In this document: positions 13,200 to 21,940 of the stretch, one piece after another
Layout of the letters: each line of letters starts with the position of its first letter
Numbering within the stretch: the first letter of the stretch is position 1
Origin: Candidatus Thiodiazotropha sp. 'RUGA'
GTDB taxonomy: Bacteria; Pseudomonadota; Gammaproteobacteria; Chromatiales; Chromatiaceae
Assembly (NCBI GenBank): GCA_016842065.1
Contig: JAEPDS010000002.1
Location: 1 to 64,000 of the forward strand
Length of the DNA: 64,000 nucleotides
Reading direction: 5' to 3'
Made by a program: the position numbers and the translations under genes
Notes under the pieces: model-generated
Database searches by the model: none
The model's input: the letters and a program-made list of their open reading frames with translations, nothing else
What the model was told of the DNA's origin: nothing

Positions 13200-13340
13200 A
13201 ATGTCACTAGTAGGTATCGTTATTGATTGGGGAACCTCAGAAGAGACCACCTGACACAGTAGGCGGTTCTCCATCGGCTCGACACGCCCGTCATAGCGGG
13301 ATTCGGATCGTCGATTCAAACCGGGCTTGCTGAGTTGTAC

Positions 13341-14105
13341 TCACATGGCACAAAACGTCCCATCAAACAGATGACGGGAGAAAAACTGCCCCAAATCGAA
13401 TTGCGGATCCGTTTGGCTCGTCGCTTCGAAGGCCTCACCGATGGTTGCCGAGGCAAGGAGCCTTTTGACAAACTCGAATTCACCCTGCGGGACAACTCTT
13501 ACCTGGACCTCATTGTCCGGCCTTACGACGATCAACCGACAGGCTCCCTCATCCAGCGAGATCAGCTCATCCGTATCATCGGACTGATTGACTGACCAGA
13601 TCCGATGGATGGGAAAATCGGAAGCCAGAAGCTGCAACGAAGGGTGGAGACGAAGCTGAAGCCCGGCAAACGCCTCTTCAGACAGATCCTGTAGTTGATC
13701 CGGCTGCAGCGGGTGCGCATCCGCCGCGTGATAGGCTGCAGTCCAGGCAAACTCCAGGCGGGCCACATCACTCAGGTAGGGCAACTCCGACAGCTCGGGT
13801 ATGGCCTGCAAAAAGTCGGCAAACAGATCCCCATACAACAGTAGGGTGCGATCCCTGGGGGGGTGTTGACGCACATAAGCGGTTGCCAGCACACGAAAGG
13901 CTTCCTCACCCACCAGCCGTTTCACTACCGGGAACATGTCCGCCAACGCATCGCCATTGAGCACGATGAAGTTGTTTCGGTAGACCTGGAATCTCTGCAG
14001 TGCCAGATCGTCATCCTGCAGCATCGCCAACAGAGCGCCATCCGGCGCCTCGGCCGTTCTCAATGCATCACAAAAGCTCTTTTGCAGCTCAGCCAGTAAC
14101 GACAT
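13341..14105 (-). CDS. bufC: BufC-like DUF2063 protein, partner of the MNIO enzyme
   Basis: A 254-aa protein of the HvfC/BufC (DUF2063) family, thought to bind the precursor peptide and present it to the MNIO enzyme BufB. The N-terminal helical domain is recognisable: LQKSFCDALR, then FQVYRNNFIVLNGDALADMFPVVKRLVGEEAFRVLATAYVRQHPP, which includes the usual YRNN-x-L/A-L-A-x-YPVV-like pattern. The ATG at 14105 (MSLLAELQ) overlaps the end of bufB by 17 nt, so the two are translationally coupled; a frame extension to 14132 is less likely. Confidence 0.88.
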   Translation of the reverse strand: MSLLAELQKSFCDALRTAEAPDGALLAMLQDDDLALQRFQVYRNNFIVLNGDALADMFPVVKRLVGEEAFRVLATAYVRQHPPRDRTLLLYGDLFADFLQAIPELSELPYLSDVARLEFAWTAAYHAADAHPLQPDQLQDLSEEAFAGLQLRLHPSLQLLASDFPIHRIWSVNQSDDTDELISLDEGACRLIVVRPDNEVQVRVVPQGEFEFVKRLLASATIGEAFEATSQTDPQFDLGQFFSRHLFDGTFCAM

Positions 14106-14979
14106 TACGAACCTCCGTTTCAGCCACACCATCCATCAGACTCTGCGCGCCAGAGACCTCCTCCAGCAGTTGAGGAAACTCAGGAATGTTACTGTCCCAC
14201 TCGATCAGGGTAGGCGCCAATCCGAACCGGGAGATGAACTGCTGATAGAGAGTCCATACCTCAGAGCAGACCGGTGAACCGTGATCATCGATCCTCAAGG
14301 TGCGGCCTTCGACCTGCTGCACCGAATGTCCCGACAGGTGGATCTCCCCGATCAGCGAGATCGGTATCGCCGACAGATAGTCGTCGATGTTCCAGCCATG
14401 ATTGGTGCAGGAAACAAAAACATTGTTTACATCTACCAGCAGACCGGCACCACTACGCTTTGCAGCCTCCACATAGAAGACCTGCTCAGGCATCTCACTG
14501 GCTTTGAACTGCAGATAGCTGGAGGGATTTTCGATCAGTATCTGCCTCTGCAGGTGCTCCTGTACCTGGTCGATGTGTTCCACCATGAGCTGCAGACTCT
14601 CCTCTGTATAGACCAGAGGCATCAGATCGTGGGTATACCATTCATAGCCATGGCTCCAGGAGAGATGCTCTGAAACCAGGCCTGGTTCGAACCTGTCCAC
14701 CAGACGCTTCAACTGCTGCAGATGTTGCCTGTCCAAAGGCAGGTGACTGCCGAGGGAGGTACCGACACTGTGCAGCGAGATGGGATAGTCCTGGCGTATC
14801 TTTTCAAGATAGCGCAAGGGTGGCCCACCCCGGCCCATATAGTTTTCAGGATGAATCTCAAACCAGCCGATATCCGGCTGATCCTCGATTACGGATTGAT
14901 AGTGCTGCGGCTTCAAACCTGCCCCGGCCCTGATCGGAACCGGGGTGGGTTTTCTACCGGACTTGTGGATCGTTTCCAT
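14089..14979 (-). CDS. bufB: BufB-like multinuclear iron-dependent oxidase (MNIO, DUF692)
   Basis: A TIM-barrel MNIO enzyme of 296 aa. In characterised bufferin systems the BufB-BufC pair converts core cysteines of the precursor into thiooxazole-type heterocycles using iron and oxygen. Visible family residues: GAGLKPQHYQ near the start, WFEIHPENYMGRGGP, LHSVGTSLGSHLP, VSEHLSWS, ILIENPSSYL, GLLVDVNNVFVSC, EIHLSGHSV, IDDHGSPV and LIEWDSNIPEF, giving the His, Asp, Asn and Glu ligands expected for two or three iron ions. It starts 20 nt after the bufA1 stop. Its function here is inferred from the family and its neighbours. Confidence 0.93.
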   Translation of the reverse strand: METIHKSGRKPTPVPIRAGAGLKPQHYQSVIEDQPDIGWFEIHPENYMGRGGPPLRYLEKIRQDYPISLHSVGTSLGSHLPLDRQHLQQLKRLVDRFEPGLVSEHLSWSHGYEWYTHDLMPLVYTEESLQLMVEHIDQVQEHLQRQILIENPSSYLQFKASEMPEQVFYVEAAKRSGAGLLVDVNNVFVSCTNHGWNIDDYLSAIPISLIGEIHLSGHSVQQVEGRTLRIDDHGSPVCSEVWTLYQQFISRFGLAPTLIEWDSNIPEFPQLLEEVSGAQSLMDGVAETEVRNVVTG

Positions 14980-14999
14980 ATCAGGTCCAGCAGTTCAGC

Positions 15000-15257
15000 T
15001 TATTTTGAAGTCAGGCTGCCACCGACAATCTTGTCACAGGTTCCCTTCAGCACCAGCATCCAGGCATTACCCTGTGCGTCACTGGTTGAAGTGCCTGCAC
15101 AGCTGGTACCCGGTCCAGCGGCACAATCGTTTTTACCGGCTTTGGCTACGCCGTAACACTTTTCAGTATCACCCGCGTTTGCTACGCCGACAGGAGAGAG
15201 TGCCAAAGCGGTGGTAATTGCGCCGGCGACAAGTGCAGAAGTGTTGGTTTTTTTCAT
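15000..15257 (-). CDS. bufA1: Bufferin precursor peptide, BufA1 type (DUF2282)
   Basis: An 85-aa secreted RiPP precursor. Residues 1-28 form a Sec signal peptide (two Lys, hydrophobic stretch, VANA cleavage site). The mature part has four cysteines, Cys34, Cys45, Cys53 and Cys74, in the contexts [23 protein letters not shown] and LKGTCDKI, which is the DUF2282 pattern. In studied family members the two central Cys are modified and the outer two can form a disulfide, and the product sequesters copper in the periplasm. Placement directly before bufB and bufC supports this. The start is secured by a strong Shine-Dalgarno sequence (GGAGGAG) 6 nt upstream. Confidence 0.93.
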   Translation of the reverse strand: MKKTNTSALVAGAITTALALSPVGVANAGDTEKCYGVAKAGKNDCAAGPGTSCAGTSTSDAQGNAWMLVLKGTCDKIVGGSLTSK

Positions 15258-15987
15258 GATTAACTCCTCCGAGAGAGTATTGTTTAAAAAATCGACCGTG
15301 ATGCGATTACCGCATTTCGTCTAATCGAACATGGAGAAAGAACCCCTTGTGTCTGTTATTACGCCTTCAACACTTTTTCGGATTCACTTTTCCATCTCTT
15401 TTTTACAAATCCCTTCGTTTAATTCATCAGTGAAATTGTGGTTGAACGTAAAACCTCAATCCGACCTTTCAACTAAACGGCGGTAACACAACAGAGTTCT
15501 GAGTTCTGTTTGTGTTGTATACAACATAGCAGTTGTCACTCGGATAGATATTAACGAAAGTATCACAGTGAATAGGGGCTTTATGAGGTGAAAGCCAATT
15601 CGACCAGGCTGTTCAAGGAGGTGTTTTCGTGATCAGTAAATGGACTAACGCATTGATAAATTGACAACTCACCCACAACTGCTGAGTGCGCCGTCAATCA
15701 ATGGTGTGTCAATTCATCTGATTTGCGGTTCGCCATTTACTAACTTTTCTATCACACAATCTATGAAACGCCGGACAGGCCGCTCATGAACACAATGGGA
15801 ATCATGAAGTTGGCTGAATGCCACGGTTTTTGAAACGCTGCAGGCCGGCTCATTCGGACAACAATTGAGATGGAGAACCCTATTGTCCACCAACGGTGAA
15901 GTCAGACGAGGGGGAAATGGTAGCGCAATCGTGAAACGACGAAGCGTGATATTGACTCGAGGCCGGCTGACCAACCCTGGTGGGCCA
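15258..15987. other. Gene-poor gap between bufA1 and parB (730 bp)
   Basis: Presumably contains the buf operon promoter on the minus strand and the sequence downstream of parB. A 14-bp perfect palindrome lies at 15513-15526. Short inverted words (AATTGACA near 15657 and TGTCAATT near 15707) suggest a folded region. A minus-strand sequence TGAATCC, 16 nt, CGTAA near 15390-15363 is spaced like an ECF-sigma promoter but is not a match I can assign to a known factor. No convincing gene was found. Confidence 0.4.
15513..15526. promoter_or_regulatory. 14-bp perfect palindrome upstream of bufA1
   Basis: TGTTGTATACAACA is a perfect palindrome in an otherwise gene-free stretch, about 255 nt upstream of the bufA1 start. 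Its symmetry and size fit an operator for a dimeric regulator (for example GntR- or MerR-like), but no regulator gene is adjacent. Confidence 0.35.
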
Positions 15988-16890
15988 CTATTTTATGTGG
16001 TCCAGGATTCCTTCCAACTCATCCAGACTGTTGTAACCGATCACCAGCTTGCCTTTACCCTTGGAACCCTGTTGCAGATCCACTTTGGCACCCAGTTTTT
16101 CCGACAGGTCGGTGACCAGCCGTTTGATATCCGGATCGACCGGCTGCGCGGCACGCTTGGGTTTGGGGTTTTCAGACTCATTCTGCAAGCGTCGCACCAG
16201 ACGTTCGGTCTCCCGCACCGACAATCCCTGGCTGACCACCTGATTGGCCGCTCTGGTCTGATCTTCACCCTTCAATCCCAACAGGGTACGGGCATGGCCC
16301 ATCTCGATTCGACGCGATTCGACCAGCCCTTTGACCTCTTCATTGAGCTCCAGCAGACGCAGCAGATTGGTTACCGTGGTACGCGATTTACCCACCGCTT
16401 TGGCCACTTCCTGATGGGTCAATCCAAATTCATGCAGCAGTCGGCTCAGGGCATTCGCCTCTTCCAGTGGATTGAGATCCTCGCGCTGGATATTCTCAAT
16501 CAGCCCCATCGCCATGGCGGCCTCTTCGGTGACCTCCTTGATCACCACCGGGATCTCATCCAGACCCGCCTGCTGGGCAGCCCGCCAGCGTCGTTCACCG
16601 GCAATCAGTTCATAGCGGTCGTTCTCAACAGCACGAACGACCACCGGCTGAATCACCCCTTGAGCGGCAATCGAGTCGGCCAGCTCACGCAGACTGTCCG
16701 GGTCGAATTCACGGCGCGGTTGATAGCGACCCCGTTGAATCAGGTCCACAGGCAGTCGAGCCAGGTTGTCCCGCTTGCTCTCTTTACCGCTGCCGCTCTC
16801 GGATGTTGCAACTTCCTCTTGCGTGTCAGCCTGCATGCCACCCAACAGGGCATCCAGTCCACGTCCTAATCCTCTTTTCTTTGCCGCCAT
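15988..16890 (-). CDS. parB: Chromosome-partitioning protein ParB
   Basis: CTP-dependent DNA clamp that loads at parS sites near oriC. 300 aa. The start MAAKKRGLGRGLDALLGG is the family N-terminus (ParA-interacting segment). The ParB/Srx CTPase domain contains QPRREFDPDSLRELADSI and the GERRWRAA motif. The helix-turn-helix region follows (EVAKAVGKSRTTVTNLLRLLEL), then the C-terminal dimerisation domain ending in YNSLDELEGIL. It forms an operon with parA 13 nt upstream. Two parS matches in recF provide its likely targets. Confidence 0.97.
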   Translation of the reverse strand: MAAKKRGLGRGLDALLGGMQADTQEEVATSESGSGKESKRDNLARLPVDLIQRGRYQPRREFDPDSLRELADSIAAQGVIQPVVVRAVENDRYELIAGERRWRAAQQAGLDEIPVVIKEVTEEAAMAMGLIENIQREDLNPLEEANALSRLLHEFGLTHQEVAKAVGKSRTTVTNLLRLLELNEEVKGLVESRRIEMGHARTLLGLKGEDQTRAANQVVSQGLSVRETERLVRRLQNESENPKPKRAAQPVDPDIKRLVTDLSEKLGAKVDLQQGSKGKGKLVIGYNSLDELEGILDHIK

Positions 16891-16903
16891 GTCTCTTTAT
16901 CTC

Positions 16904-17695
16904 TTATACCGTTTGGGCTTCGCTTTGACGCATGCGATGCCGGCGTACCAGCTCACTGGCCAGGGCCAGATAGGAGGTTGCGCCTCGGGATTGTTTATCA
17001 TAGATCAACACCGGCAAACCGTGACTCGGCGCCTCGGCCACCCTGACATTACGTGGAATGATGGTGTTGAACACAGCGTCTTTGAAGTGGGCCAGCAGTT
17101 GACCGGACACATCAATGGCAAGATTGTTTCGAGGATCGTGCATGGTGCGCAGAAACCCTTCGATCTGCAGATTGCGATTGAGGTGGGAGCGAATCTGCTC
17201 AACCGTATTCATCAGTGCCGACAGCCCTTCCAGGGCGTAGTACTCCGTCTGGATGGGGATCAATACCCCATTGGCTGCCACCAGCGCGTTGAGGGTCAGC
17301 ATGTTCAATGACGGTGGACAGTCGATCAGAATATAGTCGTAGTCCTGCTTGGCCGGAGCCAAGGCGATATCAAGACGCTTTTCCCGCATCGATGTGTTCA
17401 TCAACCCCACCTCAGCCGCGGTCAGATCCGCATTCGATGGGATGACGTCGTAACCTCCTTCCGGGGAGGTCATCAGGGTCTCTCGCAGGGTGGCATCCCC
17501 AAGCAACAGCTCACAGCTGGTGTTGTCCAGATTGTGTTTGTCGATACCACTACCCATACTGGCATTACCCTGGGGATCCAGGTCCACCAGCAGAACACGC
17601 TTTTTCATGGCCGCCAGGGAGGCCGCCAGATTCACCGTGGTAGTGGTCTTGCCGACGCCGCCCTTCTGGTTGGCAATGGAGATGATGTAACCCAT
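16904..17695 (-). CDS. parA: Chromosome-partitioning ATPase ParA (Soj)
   Basis: Deviant Walker-type ATPase that moves ParB-parS complexes. 263 aa. The P-loop [18 protein letters not shown], the Walker A' [12 protein letters not shown] and Walker [14 protein letters not shown] are intact. It is usually directly next to rsmG; here 409 bp of repeat-bearing DNA lies between them. Confidence 0.97.
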   Translation of the reverse strand: MGYIISIANQKGGVGKTTTTVNLAASLAAMKKRVLLVDLDPQGNASMGSGIDKHNLDNTSCELLLGDATLRETLMTSPEGGYDVIPSNADLTAAEVGLMNTSMREKRLDIALAPAKQDYDYILIDCPPSLNMLTLNALVAANGVLIPIQTEYYALEGLSALMNTVEQIRSHLNRNLQIEGFLRTMHDPRNNLAIDVSGQLLAHFKDAVFNTIIPRNVRVAEAPSHGLPVLIYDKQSRGATSYLALASELVRRHRMRQSEAQTV

Positions 17696-17800
17696 GTTGG
17701 TCTACTTGATTCCACAGTTGCAGGAAGGGCCTATCATAACGGCACAGCCGCCCAAGGTGGTAACTTTCTTGGCAAAGCGGCCTTTTAGCACCCTATATTA

Positions 17801-17852
17801 GGGCCTGTTAACACGAATCCAATGCGCCCTGCTGCGCTTTTCAGGCGCAACC
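17801..17852. mobile_element. Truncated copy of the TA-flanked MITE (left end)
   Basis: Starts directly after a TA with GGGCCTGTTAACACGAATCC, nearly identical to the terminal repeat of the full element at 63364, followed by a GCGCTTTTCAGGCGCAAC word also found inside that element. No matching right end is seen downstream, so it is a half copy. It lies between parA and rsmG. Confidence 0.7.
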
Positions 17853-18002
17853 CCCTTATTAGATACAAAAGAGGGGGCTGGGCCGAATGGTACTGACTTT
17901 AGGGTTATTTGGTGGGGCCATGCCCCACCGAAACACTTTGATAGAACTCGATGCAATCAGTTTTGGTGCTTAAGTAAGCGCCATCCGGGGCTGAGCCAGC
18001 TT

Positions 18003-18101
18003 AAGAGAATAACCGCAAAGGAACGCAAATCATCGAGAATTGACACCATAAATGTGAAAACTTCTTGCGGTGATTTGCGTTCATTGGCGGTTTATTCTTT
18101 T
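18003..18101. repeat. Long inverted repeat, 'ACCGC' family, copy A
   Basis: The left arm AAGAGAATAACCGCAAAGGA continues to ACGCAAATCA; the right arm (18071-18101) is its near-perfect reverse complement (TGATTTGCGTTCATTGGCGG then TTTATTCTTTT), enclosing about 38 nt. The same words recur at about 25372, 40676 and 41431. It lies just downstream of rsmG. Confidence 0.8.
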
Positions 18102-18104
18102 GAC

Positions 18105-18782
18105 TTAACTGCCATTCCCGTCAAAAGGCACATAATCTGCCCGATCAGGCTCTCTGATCGATACCAGACAGCGCTGCCCATCGGTGAAGGGCACATTCAG
18201 GGAGTCCAGGCTGCATTGATAATCTACTGAGAGTTCATCAATCTCCTGCTGCGGATCTCTCCCCTTCATCGCCAACAGCAGGCTCTCCCGGGTACGCAGA
18301 TGTGCGCTTACCTCCAGCAGTGTGGACAGTGTTGTGACGGCGCGGGCCGTCAGCAACTGAAAAGGGACTTGCGGGCGATAAGCCTCGATTCGACTGTGCA
18401 CCGGCTGACAGTTCTCCAGCCTTAGCTCCAACACCACCTGGCGCAGAAAACGGACCTTTTTGCTATTGCTGTCGAGCAGGGTGAATTGTATGTCGGGACG
18501 CATGATGCCCAACGGAATCCCGGGCAACCCAGGTCCGGTACCCATATCCAGGCAGCTCTCTCCCTGCAGGTAGGGCAGAACAACCAGGCTGTCGAGCAGA
18601 TGTCTGGAGACCATCTCCAGAGGATCGCGCACTGCGGTCAAATTGAAGGCCTTGTTCCATTTGTGCATCAGCGCCAGATAATCAAGCAGCAGTTGCTGCC
18701 GGTCTGGCTCCAGTGTCAGACCCATCAGCGAGGCACCTTCGCTAAGACGCCGGCTACAGGCGTTTCTATCGAATCCGGCCAT
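18105..18782 (-). CDS. rsmG: 16S rRNA (guanine-527-N7)-methyltransferase
   Basis: SAM-dependent methyltransferase acting on 16S rRNA G527. 225 aa. The N-terminal segment LLDYLALMHKWNKAFNLTAVRDP and the SAM site CLDMGTGPGLPGIPLGIMRPD followed by LLDSNSKKVRFL are typical. It starts 1 nt after the mnmG stop, the standard gidA-gidB arrangement. Confidence 0.96.
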   Translation of the reverse strand: MAGFDRNACSRRLSEGASLMGLTLEPDRQQLLLDYLALMHKWNKAFNLTAVRDPLEMVSRHLLDSLVVLPYLQGESCLDMGTGPGLPGIPLGIMRPDIQFTLLDSNSKKVRFLRQVVLELRLENCQPVHSRIEAYRPQVPFQLLTARAVTTLSTLLEVSAHLRTRESLLLAMKGRDPQQEIDELSVDYQCSLDSLNVPFTDGQRCLVSIREPDRADYVPFDGNGS

Positions 18783-18783
18783 A

Positions 18784-20658
18784 TCAGGCGGAGCGCTTTT
18801 TCAGATGAATCAGCAGCAGAGAGATTGCCGCAGGGGTGACACCGGGTATTCGGCCCGCCTGTCCCAAGGTTTCGGGTCGATGGCGCTGAAACTTCTCGCG
18901 CACTTCGGAGGAGAGACCCCGCACATTGGTATAGTCCAGATCCTCAGGTAATTGGACCGATTCGTTGGCCCGCTGCTTTTCGATCTCTCCCTGCTGACGG
19001 GCGATATAGCCGGCATACTTTGCCTGTACCTCCAGTTGTTCCACCTCTTGCGGTTCCTGCAGACCGGGGCCGAGCCTGGGAATGGTCATCAGCTGCCGAT
19101 AGCTGACATTCGGTCTTGCCAGCAGATTGTGGGCACTGGCCTCTTTCGACAAACTGCCTCCCAGGATGTTCTCAGCCTGCTGCGAATCCACATCGGTGGG
19201 ACGCAGCCAGATATCCTTCAAGCGCTGCTGCTCCCGCTCGATGTTCTCCCGTTTGCGGCAGAAGATCTCCCAACGCTGATCGTCGACGATCCCCAGCTGA
19301 CGTCCGGTTTCGGTCAGCCGCAGATCCGCATTGTCTTCTCTCAGCAGCAACCGGTACTCTGCCCGGCTGGTGAACATCCGGTAGGGCTCCTGAGTTCCCT
19401 GGGTAATCAGGTCATCGACCAGAACGCCCAGATAGGCCTCATCCCTTCTTGGCGACCAGGGCTCCAGCTGCTTGCTGAAGCGCACCGCATTGATGCCGGC
19501 CAGCAGTCCCTGTGCTGCCGCCTCCTCATAACCGGTGGTGCCGTTGATCTGTCCGGCAAAAAAGAGGCCGTCGATATATTTGGTCTGAAGCGAGGATTTC
19601 AAATCTCTCGGATCGAAAAAGTCATACTCGATGGCATAACCGGGGCGGGTGATATGGGCGTTTTCGAAACCCTTCATCGAGCGCACCAGCTGAAACTGGA
19701 TATCGAACGGCAGACTGGTGGAGATACCGTTGGGGTAGATTTCGTGGGTATCGAGACCTTCAGGCTCAATAAAGATCTGATGTGAATCCTTGTCGGCGAA
19801 GCGAACGATCTTGTCTTCTATGGAGGGACAGTATCTGGGTCCAACCCCCTCGATCACACCGGCATACATGGGCGAGCGGGCGAGCCCGCCACGAATGATC
19901 TCATGGGTCTGCCGATTGGTGTGAGTGATATGACAGCTGACCTGAGGTGGATGCTGCTCACGCTTGCCAAGAAAGGAGAATACCGGTGTCGGGGTATCGC
20001 CGGGCTGGGCCTGCAGTTGAGAATAGTCGATGCTGCGGCCATCAATTCTAGGCGGGGTTCCAGTCTTCAGCCGTTCCACCCGAAAGGGCAGATCCCTGAG
20101 ACGTTGCGAAAGGGCATTCGAGGGCGGATCACCGGCCCGGCCTCCCTGATAATTCGAAAGCCCGATGTGGATCCGGCCACCGAGAAAGGTACCCACGGTC
20201 AATACCACCGCATCGGCACGGAACTTCAGACCCATCTGGGTCACCACCCCGGTGACTCGATCCTGCTCCACCAGCAGATCGTCCACCGCCTGTTGGAACA
20301 GTTGAAGATTGGTCTGATTCTCCAACCGATGTCGAATTGCGGCCTTATACCGCACCCGGTCTGCCTGGGCTCTGGTGGCTCTCACCGCCGCCCCTTTGCG
20401 GGAGTTGAGAATACGGAACTGAATACCGCCAAGATCGGCCGCCTGAGCCATCGCGCCACCCAGTGCATCCACCTCTTTCACCAGGTGTCCTTTACCGATC
20501 CCGCCAATCGCCGGATTGCAGCTCATCTGACCCAGGGTCTCGATATTGTGAGTCAACAGCAGCGTCCGGGCACCCATCCGAGCTGCCGCAAGGGCCGCTT
20601 CTGTACCGGCATGGCCGCCGCCCACCACAATCACATCAAACTTATCGGTAAACAACAT
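18784..20658 (-). CDS. mnmG: tRNA uridine-34 carboxymethylaminomethyl-modification enzyme MnmG (GidA)
   Basis: FAD enzyme that with MnmE installs cmnm5 on U34 of certain tRNAs. About 624 aa from the ATG at 20658 ([22 protein letters not shown]), which aligns with the E. coli start; another ATG lies two codons earlier and the frame opens 22 codons upstream. The FAD motif is [17 protein letters not shown], followed by [24 protein letters not shown] and the C-terminal helical domain ending in [10 protein letters not shown] and [19 protein letters not shown]. Its usual upstream neighbour mnmE is separated by a 4-kb cassette. Confidence 0.96.
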   Translation of the reverse strand: MLFTDKFDVIVVGGGHAGTEAALAAARMGARTLLLTHNIETLGQMSCNPAIGGIGKGHLVKEVDALGGAMAQAADLGGIQFRILNSRKGAAVRATRAQADRVRYKAAIRHRLENQTNLQLFQQAVDDLLVEQDRVTGVVTQMGLKFRADAVVLTVGTFLGGRIHIGLSNYQGGRAGDPPSNALSQRLRDLPFRVERLKTGTPPRIDGRSIDYSQLQAQPGDTPTPVFSFLGKREQHPPQVSCHITHTNRQTHEIIRGGLARSPMYAGVIEGVGPRYCPSIEDKIVRFADKDSHQIFIEPEGLDTHEIYPNGISTSLPFDIQFQLVRSMKGFENAHITRPGYAIEYDFFDPRDLKSSLQTKYIDGLFFAGQINGTTGYEEAAAQGLLAGINAVRFSKQLEPWSPRRDEAYLGVLVDDLITQGTQEPYRMFTSRAEYRLLLREDNADLRLTETGRQLGIVDDQRWEIFCRKRENIEREQQRLKDIWLRPTDVDSQQAENILGGSLSKEASAHNLLARPNVSYRQLMTIPRLGPGLQEPQEVEQLEVQAKYAGYIARQQGEIEKQRANESVQLPEDLDYTNVRGLSSEVREKFQRHRPETLGQAGRIPGVTPAAISLLLIHLKKRSA

Positions 20659-21014
20659 TGTCATAACTATTCGCGGATTCGCTGTTTGCCTGTGTAGCCT
20701 ATTTTCGAACCACATTGATGGCAAGCGAGCTGAAACTAGTGTATCGAACCCGGCATTTTAACTGATTCATCCCGCTAATGAGACGATTTATCAAACGCCA
20801 TCGGATTCACTATAGCCATTTATCCCTATTTATACAGACAACTCAGGATTGCTCAGGATGCGGGTGAATCGCAATCAAGGGGAATCTTTACGGCATAGGC
20901 TGATAAATGTGCATTCGGTACTAAACCTGCCTAGGCAGGCTGCCGATCCATTATGCTGATACCATGATCGACGACAAAGTCACCGATCAGCCCGATACAA
21001 CAAGAGGAACAAGC
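20659..21014. other. Divergent gap between mnmG and moxR
   Basis: About 355 bp with the promoters of two divergent units. It contains a 14-bp perfect palindrome CCTGCCTAGGCAGG at 20926-20939, about 75 nt before the preferred moxR start, possibly an operator or part of a hairpin. No DnaA boxes were seen here, unlike E. coli where oriC lies next to mnmG. Confidence 0.4.
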
Positions 21015-21932
21015 ATGGGTCCTGAATTAGCCGAGGCAATCAAAGCGGCAGGCAATATCCTGCTGGGTAAACAGGAGGTGGTGAAACTCTCCCTGACCTG
21101 TCTGCTTGCCAGAGGTCACCTGTTGATCGAGGATGTTCCCGGTGTGGGTAAAACCACCCTGGCCCACACCCTGGCACATCTGCTTGGACTCAACTATCAG
21201 CGCATTCAGTTCACCAGTGATCTGCTGCCTTCAGACATTATCGGGGTCTCGGTATTCGATACCAACCAGCAGAACTTTCAATTTCACCGCGGGCCGATCT
21301 TCGCTCAGGTGGTGCTCGCCGATGAGATCAATCGGGCCACACCCAAGGCTCAGAGCGCCCTGCTCGAAGCCATGGAAGAGCGACAGGTCACCACCGACGG
21401 AGCAACCTACAACCTGCCGGAACCCTTCTTTGTCATCGCCACGCAGAATCCGAGCCATCAGGTGGGTACCTTTCCTCTACCCGAATCCCAGCTCGATCGC
21501 TTTCTGATGCGCATCAGCATCGGCTACCCCGGTCGAAGCGCGGAGCGTGATCTGTTGGCTGGTGGAGATCGCCGGGCCGCATTGGAAGATCATCCGGTGG
21601 TTCTCGACAGTCAGCAACTCTCGGAATATCAGCAACAGGTCGCCAAGGTTCATGTGGCCGATGCCCTGATCGAATATTGCCAGGACATTTTGGCACACAC
21701 CAGAAACATGCCCGACTATCGACTCGGGCTCTCGCCCAGAGCCGGATTGGCAATGTTGCAAGCCGCCCGGGCCTGGGCCTTTCTTGAGGATCGAGATCTT
21801 GTGCTGCCAGAGGATCTTCAGGCGGTACTGCCGGCAACCATCGGTCACCGACTACAGACCTCCGGCGAGAAGATGTCGGTTTCCGGAGAGGGTCTGGTGA
21901 AGGATCTGTTGAACAAAATACCGCTACCCTGA
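21015..21932 (+). CDS. MoxR-type AAA+ ATPase
   Basis: AAA+ ATPase of about 305 aa, a chaperone-like protein that usually acts with DUF58/von Willebrand proteins in maturing or remodelling periplasmic or membrane complexes. Motifs: Walker A EDVPGVGKTTLAH, Walker B VLADEINRATPKAQSALLEAM, and the sensor region FFVIATQNPSHQVGTFPLPESQLDRF. The ATG at 21015 is preferred because AGAGGAAC lies 7 nt upstream; the frame also has an ATG at 20964. 8 nt before the DUF58 gene. Confidence 0.93.
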   Translation: MGPELAEAIKAAGNILLGKQEVVKLSLTCLLARGHLLIEDVPGVGKTTLAHTLAHLLGLNYQRIQFTSDLLPSDIIGVSVFDTNQQNFQFHRGPIFAQVVLADEINRATPKAQSALLEAMEERQVTTDGATYNLPEPFFVIATQNPSHQVGTFPLPESQLDRFLMRISIGYPGRSAERDLLAGGDRRAALEDHPVVLDSQQLSEYQQQVAKVHVADALIEYCQDILAHTRNMPDYRLGLSPRAGLAMLQAARAWAFLEDRDLVLPEDLQAVLPATIGHRLQTSGEKMSVSGEGLVKDLLNKIPLP

Positions 21933-21940
21933 TCGGCACC

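Noticed and set aside
15714-15974. 86-codon minus-strand frame between bufA1 and parB
   Set aside because: Composition rich in Arg, Pro and Cys without a ribosome-binding site or family; not supported.
20659-21014. oriC next to mnmG as in E. coli
   Set aside because: No DnaA boxes or AT-rich repeats; the dnaA-dnaN gap is a better candidate.
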